In this document: positions 8,383 to 17,570 of the stretch, one piece after another | How positions within the stretch are numbered: position 1 is the first letter of the stretch | How the letters are laid out: each line of letters opens with the position of its first letter | Origin: Chromohalobacter marismortui | GTDB lineage: Bacteria > Pseudomonadota > Gammaproteobacteria > Pseudomonadales > Halomonadaceae | DNA length: 64,000 nucleotides | Assembly: GCF_004364315.1 (NCBI RefSeq) | Contig: NZ_SOBR01000001.1 | Location: 248,001 to 312,000, forward strand | Direction: 5' to 3' | Notes under the pieces: model-generated | Told to the model about the DNA's origin: nothing | What the model saw: only the letters and a program-made list of their open reading frames with translations | Databases searched by the model: none | Program-made: the position numbers and the translations under genes

Positions 8383-9276
8383 ATGGACCGCCTACAGGCG
8401 ATGCATATCTTTCGTGCCGTGGTCGAGGCCGGCAGTTTCGCCGGTGGCGCACGCAAGCTGGAACTCTCCAATGCCATGGTCAGCAAGCAGGTCGCCAAGC
8501 TCGAGACCAGCCTGGGCGTGCGCTTGTTGACACGCACTACGCGGCGCTTGCAGTTGACCGCCGAGGGCGAGCGCTATCTCAATGGCGCCAGCCGTTTACT
8601 CGACGAGTTGCAGGAACTGGAAACCGGGCTCGGCGAGCAGCGTGGCGAGGTGCGCGGCAAGCTGCGTCTTTCCGCGCCGCTGGATTTCGGCGTGCGTGCG
8701 CTGATGCCGGCCTTGCAGGCGTTCGAGCGTCGCCACCCGGCAGTGATGCTCGATGTCGTGCTCGAGGATCGGCGTGTCGATCCGCTGGCCGAGGACTTCG
8801 ATCTGGTGGTGCGCATCGGTGAGCTGGAAGACTCCAGCTTGATCGCGCGCCCGCTGATGGACATGCCGCGTCACGTGTATGCCTCGCCGGCGTATCTGGC
8901 GCGCCACGGGACCCCGACACATCCCGCCGAATTACGTGGACATCGCTGTCTTCATTACAGTCTGGCGCGCGAAGGTCAGCATTGGCACTTCCTGGTCGAC
9001 GGGGCGCCGTATCGGGTACGTATCCGTCCGGTCATGGCCTGCAACAATGGGCGTGCTCTCACCGAGGCGGCGATCCGTGGCATGGGGCTGGTCTACAAGC
9101 CGGCGTTTCTGGGAGAACCGGAGGTCGAGGCCGGACGGCTGGTCCGGGTGCTGGATGATTTCAGCGTGGCGCCGATCAGTGTGCATCTACTGTATGCAGA
9201 GCGCGAATTCATCCCCGCGCGACTGCGCGCGCTGGTGGATACGTTGCTGGCGCATTTCGTCGGGGAGGGGGCATGA
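8383..9276 (+). CDS. LysR-family transcriptional regulator
   Basis: The 297-residue protein has the LysR winged HTH at its N-terminus (MHIFRAVVEAGSFAGGARKL then SNAMVSKQVAKLE, residues ~7-43) and a substrate-binding domain from about residue 90, typical of the CrgA/AaeR-like branch. It binds DNA and responds to an unknown small-molecule inducer. A GAGGA ribosome site precedes the ATG at 8383. It is divergent from umuDC, and its stop overlaps the murI start (ATGA at 9273), so it is probably cotranscribed with murI. Nothing in the sequence identifies the effector. Confidence 0.88.
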   Translation: MDRLQAMHIFRAVVEAGSFAGGARKLELSNAMVSKQVAKLETSLGVRLLTRTTRRLQLTAEGERYLNGASRLLDELQELETGLGEQRGEVRGKLRLSAPLDFGVRALMPALQAFERRHPAVMLDVVLEDRRVDPLAEDFDLVVRIGELEDSSLIARPLMDMPRHVYASPAYLARHGTPTHPAELRGHRCLHYSLAREGQHWHFLVDGAPYRVRIRPVMACNNGRALTEAAIRGMGLVYKPAFLGEPEVEAGRLVRVLDDFSVAPISVHLLYAEREFIPARLRALVDTLLAHFVGEGA

Positions 9277-10073
9277 CGGCGCCGATTCTGATCTTCGACT
9301 CGGGCGTTGGCGGGCTCTCGGTCGTGGGCGCTTTGCGCATGCATCTGCCCGGTGCGGCCTTGGCGTATGTGTGCGATAACGCTGCGCTACCGTATGGAAC
9401 CAAGCCCGATGCCTGGTTGGTCGCGCGCATCGTGACGGTGTGCCGCGCGGCCGTGATGGCCAGCGGTGCACGCGCGCTGGTAGTGGCCTGCAACACGGCC
9501 AGCACCTTGGCGTTGCACGCCCTGCGCGAGTGCCTGACGGTCCCGGTGATCGGCACCGTGCCGGCGATCAAGCCGGCCGCCCGGGTCTCGCGCAGCGGCG
9601 TGTTCGGGTTGCTGGCGACCTCGGCGACGGTGTCGCGCCCTTATACACAGCGCTTGATCGGTGAATTTGCCCCCCAGTGCACGGTGATTAGGTTGGCCGC
9701 CGATCCCTTGGTCGCGCAGGCCGAACGTGTGCTGTCCGGGGCGCCGTGGGACGATGTGGTCATCGCCGCGAGTCTGGCACCCTTATGGGACGCGCCGCGC
9801 CTCGATACCGTGGTGCTGGGCTGCACCCATTTCCCGTTGCTGCGAGAGGCACTCGAGCGAAATGCCCCACGCGCGATCACGTGGATCGACTCCGGTGATG
9901 CCATCGCGCGGCGCGTGGCGCAGCTCGTCGCTCCGGAGGCGTGTGCATCCGCCAGCGATGCGAGCTGGGCCAGTGCGCCGCAACAGTCGGGCCTGGTACG
10001 CGTCCTGTCAGGATACGGCTTTAGTGCACCGCACGCCTTGTCCCTGCCCGACGATTGTTCCGACAGCGTTTAA
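9273..10073 (+). CDS. murI: Glutamate racemase
   Basis: This 266-residue enzyme interconverts L- and D-glutamate for peptidoglycan. The family motifs are intact: FDSGVGGLSV (residues 8-17), PYGTK (40-44), VACNTAS with catalytic Cys73, and LGCTHFPLL with catalytic Cys184. The gene starts within the LysR stop codon and is followed after 65 bases by trmA. The C-terminal ~40 residues after the last catalytic region are Ala/Ser-rich and less conserved. Confidence 0.95.
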   Translation: MTAPILIFDSGVGGLSVVGALRMHLPGAALAYVCDNAALPYGTKPDAWLVARIVTVCRAAVMASGARALVVACNTASTLALHALRECLTVPVIGTVPAIKPAARVSRSGVFGLLATSATVSRPYTQRLIGEFAPQCTVIRLAADPLVAQAERVLSGAPWDDVVIAASLAPLWDAPRLDTVVLGCTHFPLLREALERNAPRAITWIDSGDAIARRVAQLVAPEACASASDASWASAPQQSGLVRVLSGYGFSAPHALSLPDDCSDSV

Positions 10074-10138
10074 CCTTGATATTCATGAAACGGTGTCGCC
10101 GTGGGTGATACCGCGAGTTTCCACTGAAAGGAGTTTTC

Positions 10139-11260
10139 GTGGCCGTACCTGTTGTCGACCCCGAGCGTTACGAGGCCCAGCTCGATGCCAAGTGCGAGCG
10201 TGTCAGGGGGCAATTCGCACGCTTTACACCACCGCCGCTGGAAGTCTTTCCCTCGCCGCCGAGCCATTATCGGCAACGCTGCGAGTTTCGGCTGTGGCAT
10301 GAAGGCGATGATCTGTTCTATGCCATGTTCGAGGTCGACCCCAACGACCCCAAACGCAAGCAGGTGATTCGTCTCGACGACTATCCTGTGGCCAGCGAGC
10401 GTATCAACGCGCTCATGCCGGCGCTGCGCGAGGCCCTGCTGGCAAGCGATACCCTGCGGCGCAAGCTGTTCCAGGTCGAATTCTTGACCACGCTGAGCGG
10501 GGGCGCCTTGGTGACCTTGATCTATCATCGCCAGCTCGACGCGGCGTGGGAGCAGGAAGCGCGGGCGTTGCAAGCGACGCTGAACGTGTCGATCATCGGC
10601 CGGGCACGCAAGCAGCGCCTGGTGCTCGATCGCGACCATGTCTGGGAGCGCCTGCAGGTCGAAGGGCGTGAGTTCGTCTATCAGCAGGTGGAAAACAGTT
10701 TTACCCAACCCAATGCCGCGATTTGTCAGTCGATGCTAAGCTGGGCGAGGGACGTGACCCGCGAGAGCCGCGATGGCGATCTGGTGGAGTTCTATTGCGG
10801 CAACGGCAATTTCACGGTGGCCCTGGCCGAAAACTTCCGGCGTGTGGTGGCCACCGAGATCTCGCGGACCTCGGTGGCGTCGGCCAACGTCAATCTCGAC
10901 GCCAATGGCGTGGCGAATGCCGTGGTGGCACGCATGTCCGCCGAGGAATTCAGCGCCGCCCTGGCCGGCGAGAAGAGCGGACGTCGCGTGGCGGCGCTGG
11001 CGCTCGACGAACACACCTTTACCACGGCGTTGGTGGATCCGCCGCGGGCCGGACTCGATGCGCACAGCTGCGAGCAGCTCAAGGCCTATGAGCGCATCGT
11101 CTATATTTCCTGTAACCCGGATACGCTCGAGGCGAATCTCGAGCAATTGAGAGCCACGCATGTCGTGACCCGTTGCGCACTGTTCGATCAGTTTCCGTAC
11201 ACCGATCACTGCGAATGCGGTGTGTTGCTGGAGCGCCGGGTGCCGGCAACGCACGCGTGA
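10139..11260 (+). CDS. trmA: tRNA (uracil-5-)-methyltransferase
   Basis: The 373-residue protein makes 5-methyluridine at position 54 of tRNA. It has the SAM-binding segment EFYCGNGNFTVALAENF, the DPPRAGLD motif, and the nucleophile in YISCNPDTLEANL at Cys325, close to Cys324 of E. coli TrmA. There is no TRAM domain, as expected for TrmA rather than RlmC/RlmD. The start is a GTG at 10139 after AAAGGAG (10127-10133), a decisive ribosome-binding site. It sits alone between murI and the glutamate dehydrogenase gene. Confidence 0.95.
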   Translation: MAVPVVDPERYEAQLDAKCERVRGQFARFTPPPLEVFPSPPSHYRQRCEFRLWHEGDDLFYAMFEVDPNDPKRKQVIRLDDYPVASERINALMPALREALLASDTLRRKLFQVEFLTTLSGGALVTLIYHRQLDAAWEQEARALQATLNVSIIGRARKQRLVLDRDHVWERLQVEGREFVYQQVENSFTQPNAAICQSMLSWARDVTRESRDGDLVEFYCGNGNFTVALAENFRRVVATEISRTSVASANVNLDANGVANAVVARMSAEEFSAALAGEKSGRRVAALALDEHTFTTALVDPPRAGLDAHSCEQLKAYERIVYISCNPDTLEANLEQLRATHVVTRCALFDQFPYTDHCECGVLLERRVPATHA

Positions 11261-11389
11261 GACCCCATGCACAACCGGCATACGCCATGAGAGAGCGTCA
11301 CACGGGTGGGGTCGGGGGCGCGACAGGCGTAAGCTCGTATTACCGTGGCGGTGCGCGCGGGAGTGGTGCGCGCCGCCGAAGGATCATTC

Positions 11390-11412
11390 ACTGGCCGTGA
11401 CCAGCGGCCAGT
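11390..11412. promoter_or_regulatory. Short hairpin just upstream of the glutamate dehydrogenase start
   Basis: An 8-bp inverted repeat (ACTGGCCG at 11390-11397, CGGCCAGT at 11405-11412) ends 17 bases before the ATG at 11430. It has no T-run, so it is not an obvious terminator for trmA. It could affect translation of the long downstream gene. Confidence 0.35.
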
Positions 11413-11429
11413 CGTAGCCGAGGTGCTTG

Positions 11430-14400
11430 ATGCAACACGTCGCGATCGAGGGCAAGGAAGACTTTCTCGCCCAGCTCAAGGAACAACTGGCCAAGCGTCT
11501 GCCCCAGGAAAAAGTGGAGCAGATCGCCGCTTTCGCCGAGGATCTGTATGCCTCGGCGCCGTTCGAGGAAGCCGCCGAGCGCGGCCTGGATGATATCTAC
11601 GGTGCCACGTTGTCGGCATGGCACTTCATGCAGACGCATGACCCTCGCGAAGCCAAGGTGCGTGTCTTCAACGCTGACTTCGAGGAACATGGCTGGCAGT
11701 CGCCGCATACCGTTGTCGCCGTGTTGCACGAGGACATGCCGTTTCTCGTCGATTCGGTGCGTATCGAGCTCAACCGTCGCGGGCTGACGGTGCACGCGAT
11801 TCACAACGCCGTGCTGGCGGTGGAGCGTGACGCCAAGCACCACCTCAAGCGCGTCACCTCCACCGATGCCAAGGATGCGCCGACAGCGCGTGAGTCGATC
11901 ATTCTGGTCGAGGTCGACCGTCATTCCGACACGGCGACCCTGGACGACCTGCACGCCAGCCTCGAAGAAGTACTGCGCGACGTGCGCGCGGCGGTGACGG
12001 ATTTCGATCCCATGCGCGAGCGGGTGAGCCAGGCGATCGAGGAGCTCAAGGCGCAGCGCCCCAAGCAGGTCAAGGCCGCTGATCATAAAGAGGCCATCGC
12101 CTTTCTCGAATGGCTGCTCGACGATCACTTCACCTTCCTGGGGTACGACGAATACGAGGTGGTGCAGGAAGATGGTCAGGATCGCCTGCGTCAGATCCCC
12201 AAGAGCGAGCTGGGCGTGTTCACCCTCGACCAGCCGCGCTATCGCGAGCGCATCAGTACCGACGAGGGTGTCGAGGACGATCAGTACGTGCTGGTGCCGG
12301 AGCTGTTGTCCTTCGCCAAGAGTGCCTATCACGCCCGGGTGCATCGTCCCGCCTATCCGGATTACATCTCCATCGACCGTTACGACGAAGACGGTCGCGT
12401 GATTGGCGAGCGGCGCTTTCTGGGGCTTTATACCTCGACGGTCTACAACGAATCGCCGCGCAATGTGCCGGTGCTGCGCAAGAAGATCGATGCCGTCATC
12501 AAGGCGGCGGGCGTCAACCCCAAGGGCCACAATGGCAAGCAGTTGACGCAGATCCTCGAGGTCTATCCGCGCGACGACCTGTTTCAGATCGATACCGATG
12601 AGCTGGCGAAGACCGCCTTCGGTATTCTCAATATTCGTGAACGACGCAAGGTGCGGCTGTTCATTCGCGAGGACCGCTTCGGCAAATTCTATTCGTGCCT
12701 GGCGTTCGTACCACGCGATGTCTTCTCCACCGAATTGCGCGTACGCATTCAGAACCTGCTCTGCGAAGAGCTCGATGCCACCTTTGGCGATTTCAATACG
12801 TATCTGTCCGAGTCGGTGCTGGCGCGGATCCAGTTCATTCTGCGTTTCAACGGCGAGCGTCCGGCCGAATACGACATACGACGCCTGGAGAAAAAGATCG
12901 CGGCGCTCTCGCGCAGCTGGCGGGACGATCTGCAAGCGGCCATGGTCGAGGGCTATGGCGAGGAACAGGCCAACCGCCTGATGCAAGATTATCGCGAGGC
13001 GTTTCCCAGCAGCTATCGCGAAGACTTCTCCGCACGCACTGCCGTCTACGATATTCATCATCTCGGTGAGTTGAACGCCAACGCACCGATCAGCTTGAGC
13101 CTGTACCGGCTGGTCGAAGAGAACATCGACGGGGTCAACCTCAAGCTGTTCCATGCCGATCATCCGATCCCGCTCTCCGATGTGCTGCCGGTGCTCGAGA
13201 ATCTGGGGCTGCGCGTGATCAGCGAGCGTCCCTACAATGTCGAGTGTCCTTCCAACGAGTACTGGATTCACGACTTCACGCTCGAACACCGCGGCGATGG
13301 GGTCGTCAATCTGCAGGAAATGCGTGATGTCTTCATCGAAGCGTTCACGCGCATCTGGATCGGCGATGCCGAAAGCGATGCCTTCAACCGCCTGGTCATC
13401 GGCGCCAATCTCGCGTGGCGCGAAGTGGCGGTATTGCGTGCCTACGCGCGCTATCTCAAGCAGTTGCGCTTCGGGCTGTCGCAGGATTACATCGCCAACA
13501 CGCTCGCCAGTCACCCGGAGATCACCCGTGAGCTGGTGACGCTGTTCGAGCTGCGCTTCGATCCCGACGATACCGCCGGCGACAGCGAGATTGAGGAGTG
13601 CGTGGCACGCATCGAAGGCATGCTCGATCAGGTGGCCAGCCTCAATGACGATCTGCTGCTGCGTCGCTATATGGCATTGATTCAGGCCACGCTGCGCACC
13701 AACTATTACCAGCGGCGTGAAGACGGCGAGGCCAAGGAGTACATTGCCCTCAAGCTCGAACCGACGCAGGTGCCGGATATGCCCAAGCCGCGGCCGATGT
13801 TCGAGATATTCGTCTACTCGCCGCGTGTCGAGGGGGTTCATCTGCGCAGCGGCAAGGTCGCACGCGGCGGGCTGCGCTGGTCCGATCGTCACGAGGACTT
13901 CCGCACCGAGATCCTGGGCTTGGCCAAGGCACAGCAGGTCAAGAATGCCGTCATCGTCCCGGTCGGTGCCAAAGGCGGGTTCATCTGCAAGCGCATGCCT
14001 GAAGGCGCCGACCGCGATACGGTGCAGAAGGAAGGCATTGCCTGCTATCAGACCTTCATCCGGGCCCTGCTGGACGTGACCGATAACCTGGAAGGTGGCG
14101 AAACCGTGCCGCCCGAGCGTGTCGTGCGCCACGATGAGGATGACCCCTACTTGGTCGTGGCCGCCGACAAGGGGACCGCCACCTTCTCGGATATCGCCAA
14201 TGCCATCTCGTTGGAATACGGCCACTGGCTGGGCGATGCCTTCGCCTCCGGCGGCGAGCATGGCTACGACCACAAGAAGATGGGTATCACTGCCAAGGGG
14301 GCGTGGGAATCGGTCAAGCGCCACTTCCGCGAAATGGGGCTCAATACGCAGGAAACGCCCTTCAGCGTGGTGGGGATCGGCGACATGGCGGGCGACGTGT

Positions 14401-16268
14401 TCGGCAACGGCATGTTGCTGTCGGACAAGATTCGCCTGGTGGCCGCCTTCAACCATCGCCACATCTTCGTCGACCCCGATCCGGATCCCGCGGCGTCGTT
14501 CAAGGAGCGTCAGCGGATGTTCGAGCTGGCGCGTTCGAGTTGGGAAGATTACGACACCGCCTTGATCTCCGAGGGTGGCGGGGTGTTTTCACGCGATGCC
14601 AAGTCCATCAACATCACGCCGCAGATGAAAAAGGCCTTTGATATCAAGGCCGGCAAGTTGTCCCCCAGCGAGTTGATTCGCGCGATTTTGACCTCGCGTT
14701 GCGACCTGCTCTGGAATGGCGGCATCGGTACCTACGTCAAGGCCGCCGAGGAGACTCATGCCGATGTGGGTGACAAAGCCAACGATGCCTTGCGTGTCGA
14801 TGGTCATGAACTGCGCTGCCGGGTGATCGGTGAAGGTGGCAACCTTGGCTTTACCCAGCTCGGGCGGATGGAAGCTGCAAAGCAAGGGGTACGCGTCACG
14901 ACCGACTTCATCGACAATGCAGGTGGGGTCAATTGCTCCGACCATGAAGTCAACATCAAGATCCTGCTCGACGACATCGTCAAAGCCGGCGACATGACCG
15001 ACAAGCAGCGCAATGAGTTGCTGGCGAGCATGACCGAGGAAGTGAGTGAACTGGTACTGAGCGACAATTACCGTCAGACCCAGGCGCTTTCCTTGTCGGA
15101 GATTCTCAGTCAGCAGGGCATGGGTCCCTATCGGCGCTTCATCAATGAACTGGAAGCCGCCGGTGGACTGGACCGCGAGCTGGAGTTCCTGCCTTCCGAC
15201 GAGGCGCTGGTCGAACGCGCCAATGCGGAAAAAGGCCTGACGCTACCCGAACTCTCGGTGTTGATTTCTTATGCCAAGAGTGCGCTGAAGACCGACATGA
15301 TCGCCTCGGACTTGCCGGATAATCCGCATGTCCAGCGGCATATGGCGCGGGCTTTCCCGCAGACCCTGGTCGAACGCTTCCCGGACGAAATGTATCAGCA
15401 CCGTTTGAAGCGCGAGATCACGGCGACGCAGATCGCCAACGACCTGGTCGATCATATGGGCGTCACCTTCGTGCGGCGTCTGCGTGATTCCACGGGTGCC
15501 TCGCGAGCGGATGTCGCGCGGGCTTATCTGATCGCACGCGATTGCTTCAATCTCGAGGGGCTGTGGGAGCAGATCGAGGCGCTCGATTATCAGGTCGACA
15601 GTCGTGTCCAGTACGGCATGATGCTGGATCTGATGCGGTTGCTGCGCCGGGCCACGCGCTGGTTCCTGCGTCATCGCACCAACCAGAGCATTCAGGAAGC
15701 GGTGGAGTATTTCGCGCCGCGTATCACCCAGTTGCAGGAGAGTGTCGGCAAGCGCCTGCGCGGCGAAGATCACGAAGTGTGGGATGCGCGTCGCGACGAG
15801 CTAGAAAAAGCCGGCGTACCAGCCTCCCTGGCGAGCGTCGTCGCGGCGGCCAACAGCCTGTATGCCGGGCTCGGCATCATCGAGGCGGCGCGCGCCACCG
15901 ACGAGAAGATTCAGCGTGTCGCCGAGGTCTATTACGACATCGGTCATCGTCTGGAGCTGCCGTGGATGAACGGCCAGATTAATGCCTTGCAGGTGCGCGA
16001 TAGCTGGCAGGCACAGGCGCGCGAAACCTTCCGTGATGACCTCGATCGCCAGCAATTGGCACTCACCGTCAGCGTGCTCAAGATGGACGGTGCGCCAGCT
16101 GGCGTGGAGCCCCGTGTCGAGCAGTGGCTGGAGCGCCACGCAAGTTTGGTTGAACGCTGGAGTGGCCTGCTCGACGAAGTGCGTTCGGGCTCTCAGGGCG
16201 GCTTCCCGCTGTTCGCCGTGGCCATTCGCGAGCTGGTCGATCTTGCCGAGAGCAACGGCGAGGGGTAA
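11430..16268 (+). CDS. gdhB: NAD-dependent glutamate dehydrogenase, large (~180 kDa) type
   Basis: This 1,612-residue protein matches the large bacterial NAD-GDH family (Bac_GDH). A long N-terminal regulatory region with ACT-like segments (FLVDSVRIELNRRGLTVHAI near residues 105-125) leads into the catalytic domain. That domain contains RGGLRWSDRHEDFRTEILGL, VPVGAKGGF with the probable catalytic Lys near residue 850, and NAGGVNCSDHEVNIK. It converts glutamate to 2-oxoglutarate and ammonia, usually in the catabolic direction. The start is placed at the ATG at 11430; the preceding TTG at 11427 would add one residue. It is monocistronic, with its own terminator. A ~1,000-codon open frame runs antisense inside it, but this follows from codon bias. 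Confidence 0.95.
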   Translation: MQHVAIEGKEDFLAQLKEQLAKRLPQEKVEQIAAFAEDLYASAPFEEAAERGLDDIYGATLSAWHFMQTHDPREAKVRVFNADFEEHGWQSPHTVVAVLHEDMPFLVDSVRIELNRRGLTVHAIHNAVLAVERDAKHHLKRVTSTDAKDAPTARESIILVEVDRHSDTATLDDLHASLEEVLRDVRAAVTDFDPMRERVSQAIEELKAQRPKQVKAADHKEAIAFLEWLLDDHFTFLGYDEYEVVQEDGQDRLRQIPKSELGVFTLDQPRYRERISTDEGVEDDQYVLVPELLSFAKSAYHARVHRPAYPDYISIDRYDEDGRVIGERRFLGLYTSTVYNESPRNVPVLRKKIDAVIKAAGVNPKGHNGKQLTQILEVYPRDDLFQIDTDELAKTAFGILNIRERRKVRLFIREDRFGKFYSCLAFVPRDVFSTELRVRIQNLLCEELDATFGDFNTYLSESVLARIQFILRFNGERPAEYDIRRLEKKIAALSRSWRDDLQAAMVEGYGEEQANRLMQDYREAFPSSYREDFSARTAVYDIHHLGELNANAPISLSLYRLVEENIDGVNLKLFHADHPIPLSDVLPVLENLGLRVISERPYNVECPSNEYWIHDFTLEHRGDGVVNLQEMRDVFIEAFTRIWIGDAESDAFNRLVIGANLAWREVAVLRAYARYLKQLRFGLSQDYIANTLASHPEITRELVTLFELRFDPDDTAGDSEIEECVARIEGMLDQVASLNDDLLLRRYMALIQATLRTNYYQRREDGEAKEYIALKLEPTQVPDMPKPRPMFEIFVYSPRVEGVHLRSGKVARGGLRWSDRHEDFRTEILGLAKAQQVKNAVIVPVGAKGGFICKRMPEGADRDTVQKEGIACYQTFIRALLDVTDNLEGGETVPPERVVRHDEDDPYLVVAADKGTATFSDIANAISLEYGHWLGDAFASGGEHGYDHKKMGITAKGAWESVKRHFREMGLNTQETPFSVVGIGDMAGDVFGNGMLLSDKIRLVAAFNHRHIFVDPDPDPAASFKERQRMFELARSSWEDYDTALISEGGGVFSRDAKSINITPQMKKAFDIKAGKLSPSELIRAILTSRCDLLWNGGIGTYVKAAEETHADVGDKANDALRVDGHELRCRVIGEGGNLGFTQLGRMEAAKQGVRVTTDFIDNAGGVNCSDHEVNIKILLDDIVKAGDMTDKQRNELLASMTEEVSELVLSDNYRQTQALSLSEILSQQGMGPYRRFINELEAAGGLDRELEFLPSDEALVERANAEKGLTLPELSVLISYAKSALKTDMIASDLPDNPHVQRHMARAFPQTLVERFPDEMYQHRLKREITATQIANDLVDHMGVTFVRRLRDSTGASRADVARAYLIARDCFNLEGLWEQIEALDYQVDSRVQYGMMLDLMRLLRRATRWFLRHRTNQSIQEAVEYFAPRITQLQESVGKRLRGEDHEVWDARRDELEKAGVPASLASVVAAANSLYAGLGIIEAARATDEKIQRVAEVYYDIGHRLELPWMNGQINALQVRDSWQAQARETFRDDLDRQQLALTVSVLKMDGAPAGVEPRVEQWLERHASLVERWSGLLDEVRSGSQGGFPLFAVAIRELVDLAESNGEG

Positions 16269-16282
16269 ATCAGTCCATTCGT

Positions 16283-16320
16283 ACCACCTCGAGTCTCGCA
16301 CTCGAGGTGGTTCTTTTTCC
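16283..16320 (+). terminator. Rho-independent terminator of the glutamate dehydrogenase gene
   Basis: A perfect 11-bp stem (ACCACCTCGAG at 16283-16293, CTCGAGGTGGT at 16301-16311) with a 7-base loop is followed by TCTTTTTCC. Confidence 0.92.
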
Positions 16321-16411
16321 TGACCCGTCGATTTCATGAATGGAGCATTGGCACGGAGGTCTCTGATATGCTGTGCTCCGACTCAGGTTTGAAGCCAAGT
16401 AGAGAAGCCCC

Positions 16412-17422
16412 ATGAATTATCGTGTACTTACTCCAGTGGTCGTGGCGCTTGGACTGGCCGGAACGGCACCGCTGGCCCTGGCCGATAGCGCCGCGTTACA
16501 GCAGGCGCAGCAGGCATCTTCCAAGATCGATCTGACCAGCTTCTTTCAGTCCAGTTCCGATGCGCATAGCCAAAGTTTTTTCTTCGGAGGCACGCAGAAG
16601 CACCCCTTTACGGTCGAACAGGCGGGGCGCTACCAATTCCGTAGCTCGACGCTACCGGGGGAGTCCGAAGACTACCGTATCGAAGCGACCCTGCTCGACG
16701 CGCAAGGCAACGAAATCGCCTCGGGAAGTGGGCTCGGCCAGACCGGTGGGCTGCATCTCGAACAGCGGCTGGAGCCCGGCGATTACGTATTGCGGGTGTC
16801 CGCACGCAAGTTCGGCAGCAGATCGGGGGGCAATAGCTTTACCGTATCGGTCGTCGGGTTGGATGCCCAGGGCAACCGCCTGACCAGCGAAGAAAGCGGC
16901 GTCGACAATGGCGGCGGTATCATGTTCGGTGGTCCTGGCAAGGATGGCCATACGACGGCGTTCGTCAATGGCGACGATGAAGTGGCGGCGATCGCCGCCC
17001 CACGTCCCGAGGACGCCGAGTCGTCTCCGTCGCAGGCGACTGCAGCGACGGATGCCCAGGCCGCCGGCACAGAGGAGGCTGCCTTGCCGGATGCCTTCGA
17101 TGAGATCGTGACCGATGTGGCAATCCGCCAGCGGGGCAAGGTGCTGAGCTTCGATGTGGTGGAAGCAGGCACCGTGTCGGTGACCAGTTCTACCTTCCCC
17201 GGCAACGAGGGCACCTACCGCCTGGAAGCGCGGATTCTCGACGAGAGCGGCGAGGTCGTGGCCAGCGACGCAGGCGAAGGCTTCGAGGGCGATTTCGATA
17301 TCGAGACCATACTACAACCGGGGCGCTATAGCGTCTGGGTGAAGGGGCAGAAGTTTGGCTCGGCGATGAGCGGCGTCAACAACTACACGCTACGTGTGCA
17401 GCAGCTCGATACTCAGCCATAA
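16412..17422 (+). CDS. Secreted protein with two homologous beta-domain repeats
   Basis: The 336-residue product has a signal peptide with likely cleavage after LALA (about residue 24). It contains two copies of a ~90-residue module (about residues 55-155 and 240-333). Both copies share SST-x-PG, a DYR/TYR-I/L-EA strand, an LDxxGE/N segment, a PGDY/PGRY-type turn and KFGS. They are joined by an Ala/Glu/Asp-rich linker around residues 185-230. The modules resemble PPC-like (bacterial pre-peptidase C-terminal) beta sandwiches, but no protease domain is present. It is probably a periplasmic or exported accessory protein. It stands alone between two terminators, and its function is not recognised. 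Confidence 0.75.
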   Translation: MNYRVLTPVVVALGLAGTAPLALADSAALQQAQQASSKIDLTSFFQSSSDAHSQSFFFGGTQKHPFTVEQAGRYQFRSSTLPGESEDYRIEATLLDAQGNEIASGSGLGQTGGLHLEQRLEPGDYVLRVSARKFGSRSGGNSFTVSVVGLDAQGNRLTSEESGVDNGGGIMFGGPGKDGHTTAFVNGDDEVAAIAAPRPEDAESSPSQATAATDAQAAGTEEAALPDAFDEIVTDVAIRQRGKVLSFDVVEAGTVSVTSSTFPGNEGTYRLEARILDESGEVVASDAGEGFEGDFDIETILQPGRYSVWVKGQKFGSAMSGVNNYTLRVQQLDTQP

Positions 17423-17460
17423 GGCGTGATCTGGTATCGGCGTCCGACAGACTCCGATGC

Positions 17461-17503
17461 GAGCCCCGCTTCGCCATGCGCGAATGCGGGGCTCTGCGCT
17501 TTT
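17461..17503 (+). terminator. Terminator after the two-repeat secreted protein
   Basis: A 9-bp stem (GAGCCCCGC at 17461-17469, GCGGGGCTC at 17486-17494) with a 16-base loop is followed within six bases by TTTT. Confidence 0.65.
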
Positions 17504-17570
17504 GGGCGTGGTTACGCTATACTGCGCGCCTGTTTCATCTCTTGCCGCTCATTACGTTGTCCGAGGATTC

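Noticed and set aside
11388-14462. A ~1,024-codon open frame antisense to the glutamate dehydrogenase gene
   Set aside because: It follows the codon bias of a high-G+C gene read on the opposite strand and matches no family; the sense gene is clear.
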